A stretch of 64,000 bases of DNA from Cupriavidus basilensis (GTDB lineage Bacteria > Pseudomonadota > Gammaproteobacteria > Burkholderiales > Burkholderiaceae). Numbering within the stretch: the first letter of the stretch is position 1; each line of letters starts with the position of its first letter. Location of the stretch: assembly GCF_000876015.1 (NCBI RefSeq), contig NZ_BBQM01000014.1, forward strand, positions 248,001 to 312,000, in the 5' to 3' direction. Of the stretch, positions 51,489 through 59,883 are shown piece after piece. The notes beneath the pieces were generated by a model. The model had not been told where the DNA came from and ran no database searches. It saw only the letters and a list, made by a program, of their open reading frames with translations. Both the position numbers and the translations under genes were made by a program.

Positions 51489-52541
51489 ATGGAAGCACAA
51501 GCGGAGAACAACCCCGCCGCGGCATTCGCCGCCCTGAACGCGCGCCTGCAGCAAGGCGGCGCGATGCCGCCCGACGACATCCGCGCCTGGTGCCAGCTCG
51601 GGCTCGAGCTGGGGCACGCCGCCACGGTGCGGCAGGCCTGCCAGGTCCTGCTGGCGGCGCCCGACGTGCACCCCGCGCTGCGGCCCTACTGGCTGTTTTT
51701 CCTCGGCACCGCGCTGCTGCACCAGCAGCGCGTGGCAGACGGCGCGCAGGCGCAGCGGCAGGCGCTGGAGGCGCTGTGCGTGGCGCCGCTGGTCCACAAC
51801 CCGCAGCCCGCCATGCGCAGGCTCGCCGACCCGCAGGTCGAAGCCTTGTTGTGGCAGGCGCTGGCACAGCTCGCGGCTGGCGGCGTGCGCGCGTTCGCCC
51901 ATGCCGGCACGCTGCTGGGCCTGGTGCGCGAGCGCCGCCTGCTGCCGTTCGACAAGGATCTCGACCTGGGCCTGCTGGTGGCCGAGCTGCCCGCCGCGCA
52001 CGCCATCCTGCGCGCCCACGGCTGGCAGTGCCCGCCGCCGCTCTTCGCCATCGACAACATGGCGAGCTACCATCATCCCCGCCACGACGTGGTGCTCGAC
52101 CTGTGCGGCCTGCAGCCCGAGCCCGGCGGCGCCACGCTGCTCGGCGGCTTCTGGACCGGGCAGGGCGCGCCCGCCGCCCACCAGCGCGTGACCCGCTTCC
52201 CGGGCCCGCTGCGGCTGGCGCAGCAGGCCGGCCCGGCCGGCCCGGTGTGGTGGCTGGAAGACCCGCACGGCTGGCTCGAAACCATCTACGGCAAGGACTG
52301 GCGCGTGCCGGACCCCGCCTTCGACACCATCATCGGCGCCCACAACCTGGTGGGATTCTCGGCGCTGACGCAGTGGTACGCCTACTCGCGCATCGCCAAT
52401 GCCTGCCTCAACGGCTACTGGGAAAAGGCCCTGCGGCTGGTGCGGCTCGTGCTCGAGCGGCACACCCCGCGGGACGGCCTGCTGCTGCGCCTCGCCGCGG
52501 TGCTGGAGGGCCGCCTGGCCGGCCTGCGCCCCGCCGCCTGA
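51489..52541 (+). CDS. LicD-family phosphotransferase-like protein with TPR-like N-terminus
   Basis: A 350-aa protein. Residues about 1-110 are helical and TPR-like. The C-terminal half matches the LicD/fukutin nucleotidyltransferase-type fold: AHAGTLLGLVRERRLLPFDKDLDLGLL (trimmed) has the GxLLG and DxDxD metal-binding pattern and later IYGKDWRVPD, typical of LicD phosphocholine or glycerol-phosphate transferases. It faces a TagD-like cytidylyltransferase 70 bp away, which could supply the CDP-activated donor. The octamer array before the start suggests variable expression. Acceptor glycan unknown; no sialyl or teichoic genes are present. Confidence 0.78.
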   Translation: MEAQAENNPAAAFAALNARLQQGGAMPPDDIRAWCQLGLELGHAATVRQACQVLLAAPDVHPALRPYWLFFLGTALLHQQRVADGAQAQRQALEALCVAPLVHNPQPAMRRLADPQVEALLWQALAQLAAGGVRAFAHAGTLLGLVRERRLLPFDKDLDLGLLVAELPAAHAILRAHGWQCPPPLFAIDNMASYHHPRHDVVLDLCGLQPEPGGATLLGGFWTGQGAPAAHQRVTRFPGPLRLAQQAGPAGPVWWLEDPHGWLETIYGKDWRVPDPAFDTIIGAHNLVGFSALTQWYAYSRIANACLNGYWEKALRLVRLVLERHTPRDGLLLRLAAVLEGRLAGLRPAA

Positions 52542-52610
52542 AGCGGGCCGGGGGGTGGGCGGTGACTCGGGCGGTGACCCGGGCGGCGGCCGGGTTTGCC
52601 GCCGCCGGCC

Positions 52611-53093
52611 TTACTCGCTCAGGCTGGCCAGGATGCGCTGGCGCAGCACCGTGGTCGACACCTCGTCCGTGCGCGGCGTCCAGCTCAGCCCGATGCCCTG
52701 CGCGGCCAGGCGCGGTTCCAGCCGCGCCCAGCGCGCGCTGCCGCGCCAGTCCTCGCCGATGAAGACGTGGTCCACGGCCAGTGCCGCCAGCCAGCGCAGC
52801 GCGCTCTCGGTGTTCTCCAGGCTGTCCGGCTGCAGCAGCGCCTCGTCCACCCAGCCCAGCCCGCGCACGATCTCCAGCCGCTCCGCCTCCGGCATGGCCG
52901 GTGCGCGCCGCTTGTTGGCCTGCACGGTGGCGTCGCGCGTGACCACCGTCACCAGCGTCAGGCAGCGCGCGCGGATGTATTGCAGATAGCGCAGATGGCC
53001 CACGTGGAACAGGTCGAACACGCCGACGGCGAGGCCGCGGGCGGCAAGCAGGCCGGGAGGCCGGACTGGCGGGACGGGGGTAGGGTCGGTCAT
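52611..53093 (-). CDS. TagD-like cytidylyltransferase
   Basis: A 160-aa nucleotidyltransferase resembling glycerol-3-phosphate cytidylyltransferase. It has the HxGH motif in GVFDLFHVGHLRYL (residues 24-37), the base-binding VFIGEDWRGS and the PRTDEVSTTVLRQ signature near the C-terminus, in the order seen in TagD. Product would be a CDP-alcohol such as CDP-glycerol. The ATG at 53093 has no strong ribosome-binding site. Convergent with the LicD-like gene, a donor-maker/transferase pairing. Confidence 0.87.
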   Translation of the reverse strand: MTDPTPVPPVRPPGLLAARGLAVGVFDLFHVGHLRYLQYIRARCLTLVTVVTRDATVQANKRRAPAMPEAERLEIVRGLGWVDEALLQPDSLENTESALRWLAALAVDHVFIGEDWRGSARWARLEPRLAAQGIGLSWTPRTDEVSTTVLRQRILASLSE

Positions 53094-53250
53094 GGCGAGG
53101 TGCGAAGGGACCGGTGCCGGCATGCACGGCATCGTCTGCGAGGCGATGATAAGCCGCGAAAAACGCGGGCAATCGAGGGAACAAAGGGGGAAATACGCGC
53201 CCGATACCCCGGGCCATGCCCGGGGCGGGGGCGCGCGAAACGCCGCGTGG

Positions 53251-53276
53251 CGCGCGATGCCGCGTGGCATCGCGCG
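53251..53276 (-). terminator. 11-bp perfect hairpin downstream of the autotransporter
   Basis: CGCGCGATGCC and GGCATCGCGCG pair around a 4-nt loop. It is the second of two hairpins after the minus-strand autotransporter gene; no T-run, so termination or mRNA stabilisation. Confidence 0.55.
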
Positions 53277-53288
53277 GCCTCGATGACG

Positions 53289-53322
53289 CCTGCCCGCCGC
53301 CCCGGGAGGGATGGCGGGCAGG
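53289..53322 (-). terminator. 10-bp perfect hairpin after the autotransporter stop
   Basis: CCTGCCCGCC and GGCGGGCAGG flank a 14-nt loop and end 10 bp after the autotransporter stop codon on the minus strand. Probable terminator without a T-run. Confidence 0.5.
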
Positions 53323-53331
53323 GCGGGCGCC

Positions 53332-56271
53332 TTAGAACGGCAGGCGCACCTTCACCGACGCGGTCTGGTTGGTGAAGTGGTCGCGCACCTCGGCGTCGTA
53401 GCGCACGGTCACTTCCATCGCCTTGCTGCTGGTCACCACCAGGCCCAGGCCGCCGCGCATCAGCCAGCGCGCCGGGGACAGGCCGCGCGTGACGAACTGC
53501 GCGCCGCCGCCGACGTAGGAGGCCGCGATGGCCGACTGCCGGGCCAGCGCGTCGTAGCCCACGCCGAGGTTGGCGGTGAACATGGCGTGCTCGGTGATGC
53601 CCTGGTTGAGGCGGGCGTCGGTGGAGAGGATCAGCTCGCGGGCCGTGTTCCTGCCGACGGCCAGGTTCAGCGCGTTGGCGCCGGTCTCGGTGTAGGCCGC
53701 ATCCTGGATGAAGGTGTAGTCGGCCCGCACCGACGGCGTGAAGGTGGTCTTCGGCGCGAGGTCGAAGACGCGGCCCAGGCCGGCGCCGAAGTGGGCGTTC
53801 CAGCTGTTGTAGCTCGACGACGCGCGGCTGTCGAGGCCACCGAAGCTGATGTTGCGCCGGCCTTCGTTGTGGCCGGTGCCGACGTCCGCCTGCACGCTGA
53901 TGTCGGTGCGCGCGTCGAGGCCGTAGCTGCCGTAGCCGATCAGGCGGTAGCCGTCCACGCTGGCGTTCTGCGCGGCCACCGGCGAGTTGCCGTCGATGCG
54001 GCTGTGCATGTACGAGAAGGCGCCGCCGACACGGATCTTGTCGTTGACGGCGCTGTCCGCGCCGAACACCATGCCGTAGGTGTTCGCCTTGTAGCCGGCC
54101 ACGCCGTCGCGGTCGTTCTGCTTGGCCCACGAGCCCACGGGCTTGAACCAGATCTGGCGGTCGGCCACGAAGTCGTCGCCGGAGGACAGGCCGCGGTTGG
54201 CTTCCTGGCGCGACTGGATCACGCGGTTGGTGGCGTGCATGGCAGCGGTGTTCACCTCCGTCATGCCGGCGGTCATCAGCGGCAGGGTCTGCTTGACGGC
54301 GTCGGAGACGGCCTGTTCCGTGGCAAGCGTGCCGAGTGCCGTGATCACCGGGGCCATGCCGGCCGGGGCGGCCGCGCCTTGCGAGATCAGGGCGTCGAGC
54401 ACCTGCGCCGCGCCCAGGCCCGGCATGTTGTGCGCGCCGGTGACGCTGCTCACCACGGTGATGACGGGCGCCGGCGTGGGCGCCGGTGCCGGGGCGGCGG
54501 GCACGGGGTCCGACGTCGGCGGCGTGACCGGCGTGACCGGGGCGGCGGAGCAGGAGCTGGCGCCCGCGCGCGCCACGCACAGATCCACGGCATTGCCGTT
54601 GCGCGTGGCGATGAAGTCGAACAGCGCGCTGTTGTCGGTCACGGCAAATGCGGGGCCGGCCACCAGCGTGCCGGCGGTGATGATGCCGGGCTGCACCGTG
54701 GTGCCGGCGACGAGCGACGGCGCGCCGCTCACGTTCACGCCGATCCTGTTGCTGGCGGAGAGGTCGGCGGTGCCGGTGACCACCAGCTTGCCGTAGCGGC
54801 CGTCGTTGTCCAGGCCGGTCTGGAACAGGCCGCCGGCGGCCTGCGTGTAGTTGCCGGTGATGGTGGCGGTGGTGCCCGCGGCCACCGCCAGCGTGCCGGC
54901 GTTGTTCAGGCCGGACGATACCGTGACGCCGTGGCCCATGTTGAACACCGCGTTGCTGGCCACGTTGAAGGTGCCGACGTTGAAGGTGTTGCCCGAGGTG
55001 AAGGTGCCGTTGACGTTGACCGCCGATCCGGCCCCGCCGCTGACCCTGCCGGTCACGACGGCGCTGTTCAGGTCGAGGTTGAGCGTGGCGTTGTTGAGCG
55101 CCACCGTGCCGTTGAGCGCGCCGGTGACGCTGATGCCGTTGGTGACGGTGCTGGCGGGGTCGATGATGATGGCAACCGGCGCGTTGATGGTGCCCGCCAC
55201 GGTGATGCTGTCCACCGTGCTGTTGCCCACGTTGATGCCGACTGCCTGGCCGCCGGGAGAGGATACGCTGATGGTGCCGTTGTTGGCGATGCCGCCGACC
55301 GTGCTGCCCTGGATGTTGATGCCGTAGGCGGCGCCGGCGCTGGCGCCGCCGCCGGGCATCCCCGGCAGGCCTGGCATGCCGGGGCCGCCCGCGCCGCCGG
55401 TGGCGCTGATGGTGCCGTCGTTGCGGATGGAGCCGACCGTGCTGGAGGTGATGTTCACGCCGATGCCGCGGCCGCCGGCACCGGGAACCATCATCGCCGC
55501 GCCGCTGCCGCCTGCGCCGCCGGTGCCGCTGATCGTGCTGCCGGCGCCGTTGTTGACCAGCGTGTCGACGCTCGCCGATTGCAGGTCGATGCCGATGCCG
55601 CTGCCGCCCGCGGCGCCCGGCAGCGGTGACGGGCTGCCGCTGCCGGCCATGCCGCCGATGGCCGTGACGGTGCCGTGGTTGTCGATGGTGGTGACCTTGG
55701 CGGTCACCACGCTGATGGCCGTGGCTGCGCCGCCGTTGCCGTCGGGCATGAGGGGCATGCCCACGCTGCCGCCGCCGCCGGTTGCCGCAATGGTGCCCTC
55801 GATGCCGTTCAGGATGCCGTTGACCGTGAGCGCGGTGGCGCCGTTGCCGGTGATGCCGATCGCGATGGCATCGCCGCCATTGTTCATCGGCGATGGCAAT
55901 AAGGGCTGGCCGGGATTGCCGAGGCTCTCGATGCGGCCGTGGTTCTCGATCGCGGTGACGGGCGAGAGCAGCCCGCTGACCGATACCGCGGCGGCACCGG
56001 TCACGCTGATCAGGCCGCCGGGCGAGGTCACGATCAGGCTGCTGGCGGAGCCGAGCTGGCACGTCTGGTTGAGCGTGCCGGAAACGGTATTGGGCTGGAA
56101 CAGCTGGCACGGTGCCGGCAAGGCCAGCGCCGGCAGCGAGGCCAGCGGGCCGGCCGCCAGCAGGACGGCGCCGGCGATGGCGCGGGGCAGGGACGGCGGC
56201 AGCGCGGATTGCGCCGATGCGTCGGGACGGGCAGAACGAGCCTGCCGGACGATACTGCGTTGTTGTTTCAT
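53332..56271 (-). CDS. Autotransporter (type V secretion) protein
   Basis: A 979-aa protein. A long signal of about 50 residues (LPRAIAGAVLLAAGPLASLP) precedes the passenger, a beta-helix of about 560 residues built from NNGTIS-like and TVGSIRNDGT repeats with Gly-rich insertions. A Pro-rich linker (PVTPPTSDPVPAAPAPAPTP, about residue 590) leads to the C-terminal autotransporter barrel of about 280 residues starting QIWFKPVGSWAKQNDRDGV and ending in the signature Phe (VKVRLPF). The passenger is probably displayed or released at the surface as an adhesin; no protease triad is seen. The start lacks a good ribosome-binding site. Confidence 0.9.
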   Translation of the reverse strand: MKQQRSIVRQARSARPDASAQSALPPSLPRAIAGAVLLAAGPLASLPALALPAPCQLFQPNTVSGTLNQTCQLGSASSLIVTSPGGLISVTGAAAVSVSGLLSPVTAIENHGRIESLGNPGQPLLPSPMNNGGDAIAIGITGNGATALTVNGILNGIEGTIAATGGGGSVGMPLMPDGNGGAATAISVVTAKVTTIDNHGTVTAIGGMAGSGSPSPLPGAAGGSGIGIDLQSASVDTLVNNGAGSTISGTGGAGGSGAAMMVPGAGGRGIGVNITSSTVGSIRNDGTISATGGAGGPGMPGLPGMPGGGASAGAAYGINIQGSTVGGIANNGTISVSSPGGQAVGINVGNSTVDSITVAGTINAPVAIIIDPASTVTNGISVTGALNGTVALNNATLNLDLNSAVVTGRVSGGAGSAVNVNGTFTSGNTFNVGTFNVASNAVFNMGHGVTVSSGLNNAGTLAVAAGTTATITGNYTQAAGGLFQTGLDNDGRYGKLVVTGTADLSASNRIGVNVSGAPSLVAGTTVQPGIITAGTLVAGPAFAVTDNSALFDFIATRNGNAVDLCVARAGASSCSAAPVTPVTPPTSDPVPAAPAPAPTPAPVITVVSSVTGAHNMPGLGAAQVLDALISQGAAAPAGMAPVITALGTLATEQAVSDAVKQTLPLMTAGMTEVNTAAMHATNRVIQSRQEANRGLSSGDDFVADRQIWFKPVGSWAKQNDRDGVAGYKANTYGMVFGADSAVNDKIRVGGAFSYMHSRIDGNSPVAAQNASVDGYRLIGYGSYGLDARTDISVQADVGTGHNEGRRNISFGGLDSRASSSYNSWNAHFGAGLGRVFDLAPKTTFTPSVRADYTFIQDAAYTETGANALNLAVGRNTARELILSTDARLNQGITEHAMFTANLGVGYDALARQSAIAASYVGGGAQFVTRGLSPARWLMRGGLGLVVTSSKAMEVTVRYDAEVRDHFTNQTASVKVRLPF

Positions 56272-56337
56272 GCTTGCAAGAACCCGGTGTTGGGCAAGCC
56301 TCTGCAGTAGACTTGCCGCTTGCTTTGTTTTCGCGAC

Positions 56338-56357
56338 TTTTTTTGTTTTTTGTTTTT
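56338..56357. other. Clustered T-tracts (T7, T6, T5) upstream of the autotransporter
   Basis: Three runs of T separated by single G residues, 67-86 bp before the autotransporter ATG (A-tracts on its own strand). They could act as an UP-element/curved DNA or as a slippage-prone promoter region. Confidence 0.5.
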
Positions 56358-56506
56358 ATTGTTCTGTGCGGCCCGGGATTCGGGGAAGCCGGGCCGGTCT
56401 TGATTTCTTCCTCTCGAAACTACGCTGGTGGCGCCGTGGATCTCCTCCCTGGTGGTGGTCTGTGCTGCCTGTGCTCTCTCTCGCTCTGGTGCTTCCGGTT
56501 TTCCCC

Positions 56507-57346
56507 GTGCGGACAACGATCCTGATCCTGCTGGCAGCCGCGCTGCTGGCTGCCTGTACCCATTTCTCGCCCGCCGACCGCCGGCAGGGCGCCGACACCC
56601 TGGCGCTCGCGCACGGCTGGCAGCGTCTGCGCCTGCCCACGCGCACGTTCGTGCTCACCGCCTACGCGCCGCCCGCCACGGCGGCCGACGAGCCTGCCGA
56701 CACGCTGGCCGTCTACCTGGAAGGCGACGGCCTGGCCTGGCTCAGCCCGACGCAGCCCTCCGACGACCCCACGCCCCTGCGCCCGGTGGCGCTCGAACTC
56801 GCCCTGCTCCACGTCCGCGGCACCGCGGTCTACCTGGCGCGGCCGTGCCAGTTCGCCGAAGGCGACGACCGGCGCGGCTGCGGCACGCCCGACTGGACCT
56901 CGCGGCGCTTCTCCGCCGAAGCGGTCGAAGCCACCAGCCAGGCCATCGACGCGCTCATGCAGCGCTACGGCGCGCGCCGCCTGGCGCTGGTGGGCTACTC
57001 CGGCGGCGGCGCCGTGGCGGCCCTGGTCGCCGCGCGGCGCCACGACGTGGTGCGGCTGGTGACGGTGGCCGGCAACCTGGCGCCGCGCGCGTGGACCACG
57101 CTGCACGGCGTGCCGCCGCTGGACGGCTCGCTCGATCCGGCCGACGACTGGCGCCGCCTGCAGGACATCGCGCAGATCCATTTCGTGGGCGACAGCGATA
57201 CCAACGTCACACGCGAAGTGGCGGCCGCCTATGCCGCCCGCTTCCCGGCCGGGCGGCGGCCCCCCGTGCAACTGGTGGAGGGCGCCACCCACGCATGCTG
57301 CTGGGCCGAGAAATGGCCCGCGCTGTGGCCGCTGGCCTTCCCCTAG
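56507..57346 (+). CDS. Alpha/beta-hydrolase lipoprotein
   Basis: A 279-aa protein. The GTG at 56507 is chosen because it starts TILILLAAALLAACTH, a lipoprotein signal with lipobox LAAC. The mature part is an alpha/beta hydrolase: VYLEGDGLAW (oxyanion region), VYLARPCQF, the nucleophile elbow GYSGGGA (about residue 166) and a late Asp in VGDSDTNV with His in EGATHACCW. Likely an esterase or lipase at the envelope. No ribosome-binding site is obvious. It diverges from the autotransporter. Confidence 0.82.
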   Translation: MRTTILILLAAALLAACTHFSPADRRQGADTLALAHGWQRLRLPTRTFVLTAYAPPATAADEPADTLAVYLEGDGLAWLSPTQPSDDPTPLRPVALELALLHVRGTAVYLARPCQFAEGDDRRGCGTPDWTSRRFSAEAVEATSQAIDALMQRYGARRLALVGYSGGGAVAALVAARRHDVVRLVTVAGNLAPRAWTTLHGVPPLDGSLDPADDWRRLQDIAQIHFVGDSDTNVTREVAAAYAARFPAGRRPPVQLVEGATHACCWAEKWPALWPLAFP

Positions 57347-57613
57347 GCGAAGCGACGCCGCAGTGCAGCCTGCGTGCACTGTCGTTATCGGCCGAATGTG
57401 TCGGATTCTTAAGCAGCCGCGGAACATGACGGCGGCGGACCGGTGCCGCGCTGCCGGCGCGCGGCCGCGGGGAGCGCTCCCGCGCCCATTTCACCGGCAG
57501 CGCATGGTTTGTCCTTGGCTGGGCATGCCGGGCCGCCGCGGGCCGCGGGACGGTCTAGTATCAATCCAGCCGGAGCCCGCCGTTCGCGCCGCCGGGCCGG
57601 CATGGCCGTCACC

Positions 57614-57640
57614 TGTCACAACGCGGGGGCGTCAAACGTC
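57614..57640 (+). promoter_or_regulatory. ECF41-type promoter of the sigma gene
   Basis: TGTCACA (57614-57620), exactly 16 bp, CGTC (57637-57640). This equals the promoter consensus I recall for ECF41 sigma factors (TGTCACA-N16-CGTC). Transcription would start around 57647, only about 3 nt before the ATG, giving an almost leaderless mRNA. Confidence 0.8.
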
Positions 57641-57649
57641 TGGGGAGCT

Positions 57650-58564
57650 ATGAACGAAGACACCAACACCTTTACTCGCCTGCGCCCCCGCCTGCAGGGC
57701 ATCGCCTACCGCATGCTGGGTTCCGCCGCCGAGGCCGAGGAAGTCGTGCAGGATGCGTGGCTGCGCTGGCACGGCACCGAAAAGGAGCGCCTCGACAGCG
57801 CCGAAGCCTGGCTGGTCTCCGTCACCACGCGCCTGGCCATCGACCGGCTGCGCAGCGCCAAGGCGCAGCGCGAGCACTACGTCGGCACGTGGCTGCCGGA
57901 GCCGGTGATGGCCGATTCGCCGGCCACGCCGGAGCAGATCGTCGAGCGCGCCGACGACGTGTCGGTCGCCTTTCTCGCCATGCTCGAGCGCCTCGCGCCC
58001 GAGGCGCGCGCGGCGTTCCTGCTGCGTGAAGTGTTCGATGCGGACTATGGCGAAGTGGCCGACGCGCTCGGCAAGACCGAGAGCGCATGCCGGCAGATCG
58101 TCCACCGCGCGAAGGCGCAGCTGCAGGACGAGCGGCCGCGCTACGTGGTCCCGCGCGAGACCCAGCTGCGCCTGCTGCGGGGGTTCGCCGACGCCGCCTC
58201 GCGCGGGGAGTTCGGCGCGCTCAAGGCCATGCTGGCCGAGGACGCGCAACTGATCGGCGACGGCGGCGGCAAGGTGCCCAGCTTCGGCGTGCCGCTCGTC
58301 GGCGGCCGGCGTATCGCCCAGCTCTACCTCGCCACCAGCCTGAGATACCGGGGCGCGGTGCACTTCGAGGCCGTCACCCTCAACGGCGAGTGGGGCCTGC
58401 TGCGCTTTATCGACGGCGCGCTGGAATCGGCGCAGGCGATCGAGACCGACGGCGAGCACATCGTGCGCATCCACGCGCAGCGCAACCCGGACAAGCTCGC
58501 GCGCATCGCCGCCGCGCTGGGCCGCGAGCTGGCCGCGACGAAGCTGGCGCCCGGCGTGCCCTGA
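57650..58564 (+). CDS. ECF41-family sigma factor (SigJ-like)
   Basis: A 304-aa sigma factor with sigma-2 (about residues 8-75, FTRLRPRLQGIAYRMLGSAA), sigma-4 (about 110-165, FLLREVFDADYGEVADALGK) and a SnoaL-like C-terminal extension. The three ECF41 marks are present: WLPEP in the linker, DGGGK in the extension and NPDKL near the C-terminus. ECF41 factors lack an anti-sigma gene and are instead regulated by this extension. The gene has its own TGTCACA-N16-CGTC promoter and faces a carboxymuconolactone-decarboxylase gene, the typical genetic partner. Confidence 0.93.
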   Translation: MNEDTNTFTRLRPRLQGIAYRMLGSAAEAEEVVQDAWLRWHGTEKERLDSAEAWLVSVTTRLAIDRLRSAKAQREHYVGTWLPEPVMADSPATPEQIVERADDVSVAFLAMLERLAPEARAAFLLREVFDADYGEVADALGKTESACRQIVHRAKAQLQDERPRYVVPRETQLRLLRGFADAASRGEFGALKAMLAEDAQLIGDGGGKVPSFGVPLVGGRRIAQLYLATSLRYRGAVHFEAVTLNGEWGLLRFIDGALESAQAIETDGEHIVRIHAQRNPDKLARIAAALGRELAATKLAPGVP

Positions 58565-58568
58565 GCCA

Positions 58569-58609
58569 GGCGCGGCCGCCGGCAAAGTCTTGCCGGTCCC
58601 GGCCGCGCC
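58569..58609. terminator. Nested hairpin between convergent sigma and CMD genes
   Basis: An outer 10-bp stem (GGCGCGGCCG/CGGCCGCGCC) encloses an inner 7-bp stem (CCGGCAA/TTGCCGG) with a 4-nt loop. It occupies most of the 53-bp gap and can act on both strands; no T-runs. Confidence 0.65.
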
Positions 58610-58617
58610 GCCCGCGC

Positions 58618-59079
58618 TCAGAATCCGGGCGGCGGGTTCTCGGGGATCTGGTTGCGCAGGCTGAGGTTCATCACGTTCCAGCCCCGGATGGCGGCAATCG
58701 CGTAGGACAGCTCGGCGATCTCGTTCTCGCTGAACTGCTCGCGCAGCGCCGGGTAGGCCGCATCGGTGTCGTCGCGCTGCGGCAGCGCGTTGACGGCCTC
58801 CGCCCAGGCCAGCGCGGCGCGCTCGCGGGCGTCGAAGAACGGCGCCTCGCGCCAGCCGGCGATGGCATTCAGGTGGCGCGCGTCGGCCCCCTGCCTGACG
58901 AGGTCGCGCCAGTGCATGTCGATGCAGACGCCGCAGCCGTTGATCTGCGAGACGCGCAGTTGCACCAGCTCCACCAGCCGCGGGCCGAGCGAGCTCTGCT
59001 TGACGGTGCCCGAGAGATGGATCATCGCCTTCAGATTGGCCGGGGCCAGTTGAAAGAAATTGAGACGTGCCGTAGTCAT
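58618..59079 (-). CDS. Carboxymuconolactone decarboxylase/AhpD-like protein
   Basis: A 153-aa AhpD-superfamily protein with the active-site CxxC in QINGCGVCIDMHWRDL (about residues 45-60) and His-bearing motif, helical throughout (ERAALAWAEAVNALP). Members are alkylhydroperoxidases or decarboxylases; the CxxC favours a redox role. AAGGGA precedes the ATG at 59079. It has a matching ECF41 promoter on its own strand and faces the ECF41 sigma gene, so it is probably the direct target. Confidence 0.9.
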   Translation of the reverse strand: MTTARLNFFQLAPANLKAMIHLSGTVKQSSLGPRLVELVQLRVSQINGCGVCIDMHWRDLVRQGADARHLNAIAGWREAPFFDARERAALAWAEAVNALPQRDDTDAAYPALREQFSENEIAELSYAIAAIRGWNVMNLSLRNQIPENPPPGF

Positions 59080-59133
59080 GGGATTCCCTTTGCCTGGTTT
59101 CGCGGGCGCCCTGCGCGCCTCGCATGATCACAA

Positions 59134-59160
59134 GACGGCGGGGGGAGTCGCGTTGTGACA
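59134..59160 (-). promoter_or_regulatory. ECF41-type promoter of the CMD gene
   Basis: On the minus strand, TGTCACA (59160-59154), exactly 16 bp, CGTC (59137-59134). The first 12 bases, TGTCACAACGCG, equal those of the sigma-gene promoter. The start of transcription would be near 59127, about 47 nt before the ATG at 59079. Confidence 0.8.
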
Positions 59161-59883
59161 GCGGAAGGTGGGTTTTCTTGCGCCAGCGCAGATTGCCGCT
59201 GACTGGCTCTGGCTTGGAAGAGGGAGCTGGACTGCGGAGCGCAGAAAGGGGCGCGCGCAGGTGCTCCCAGCGATAAGTTCCATGCCACCGGATTGTCTGA
59301 TTATTATCAGAAATTTCTTCGAAATAAATGGAATTTTCTGCGTATAGATAGTCTGTATCAGGGAACAACATCCGTCATCACACTCTCGGTGTCCGCTGCT
59401 GCTCGCGATACATGACATACCCGCAGCATGCGCCGCGCGCCGTGCCAGGTCGATCCCGGGACCCGCCTCATGCTGGCCGTTTTGGCTCCGCGCCGCTCGG
59501 CTATCCACCGAGAGCACGGCAGCGTCGCTCGCGCGCCACGCATTGCGAACAAGTGTCAATGCGCGGGGATCGCCAATATGCCCGCATTCGGCCCGCATGC
59601 CTTTGCGTATTTGTCATTCATTGAAAATTCAATTTCCTTTAATTCAGGTTTCAGAATTTTATCAGTGAAAATGGGATTAATCTGATTGAGGAATCGCCGC
59701 CGTCACCTCTATGATCGAGCCTGACTTGCTGTGTCGTCACTTGATGACTAGTGCAGCGATGACGTGCCACGACCACAACGTATCTAGTCACTTTTCATTT
59801 GCAACAAGATTTGCGACAAGAAAAGGGTCAGCCCGATACGAAAGACCGAGCGTAACGGCATGGCAAAAACGGAGTGAACAACA
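59161..59883. other. AT-rich gap before vgrG
   Basis: About 720 bp without a supported gene, clearly AT-richer than the rest of the window from 59290 on. Small open frames here have no ribosome-binding site or recognisable protein. It marks the left margin of the T6SS-associated segment. Confidence 0.6.
59798..59821. repeat. Two 12-bp tandem copies upstream of vgrG
   Basis: TTTGCAACAAGA followed at once by TTTGCGACAAGA, about 60-85 bp before the vgrG ATG. May be a regulatory direct repeat. Confidence 0.6.

Noticed and set aside
53090..56110. A 1006-codon minus-strand frame of His/Arg-rich sequence
   Set aside because: It is the shifted frame of the autotransporter gene, which has clear signal, linker and barrel.
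56367..56400. GC hairpin after the T-tracts as an autotransporter-side terminator
   Set aside because: On the minus strand it is followed by A-tracts, not T, and on the plus strand no gene ends before it.
59128..59598. A 156-codon minus-strand frame upstream of the CMD gene
   Set aside because: Overlaps the ECF41 promoter, has no ribosome-binding site and no recognisable protein sequence.
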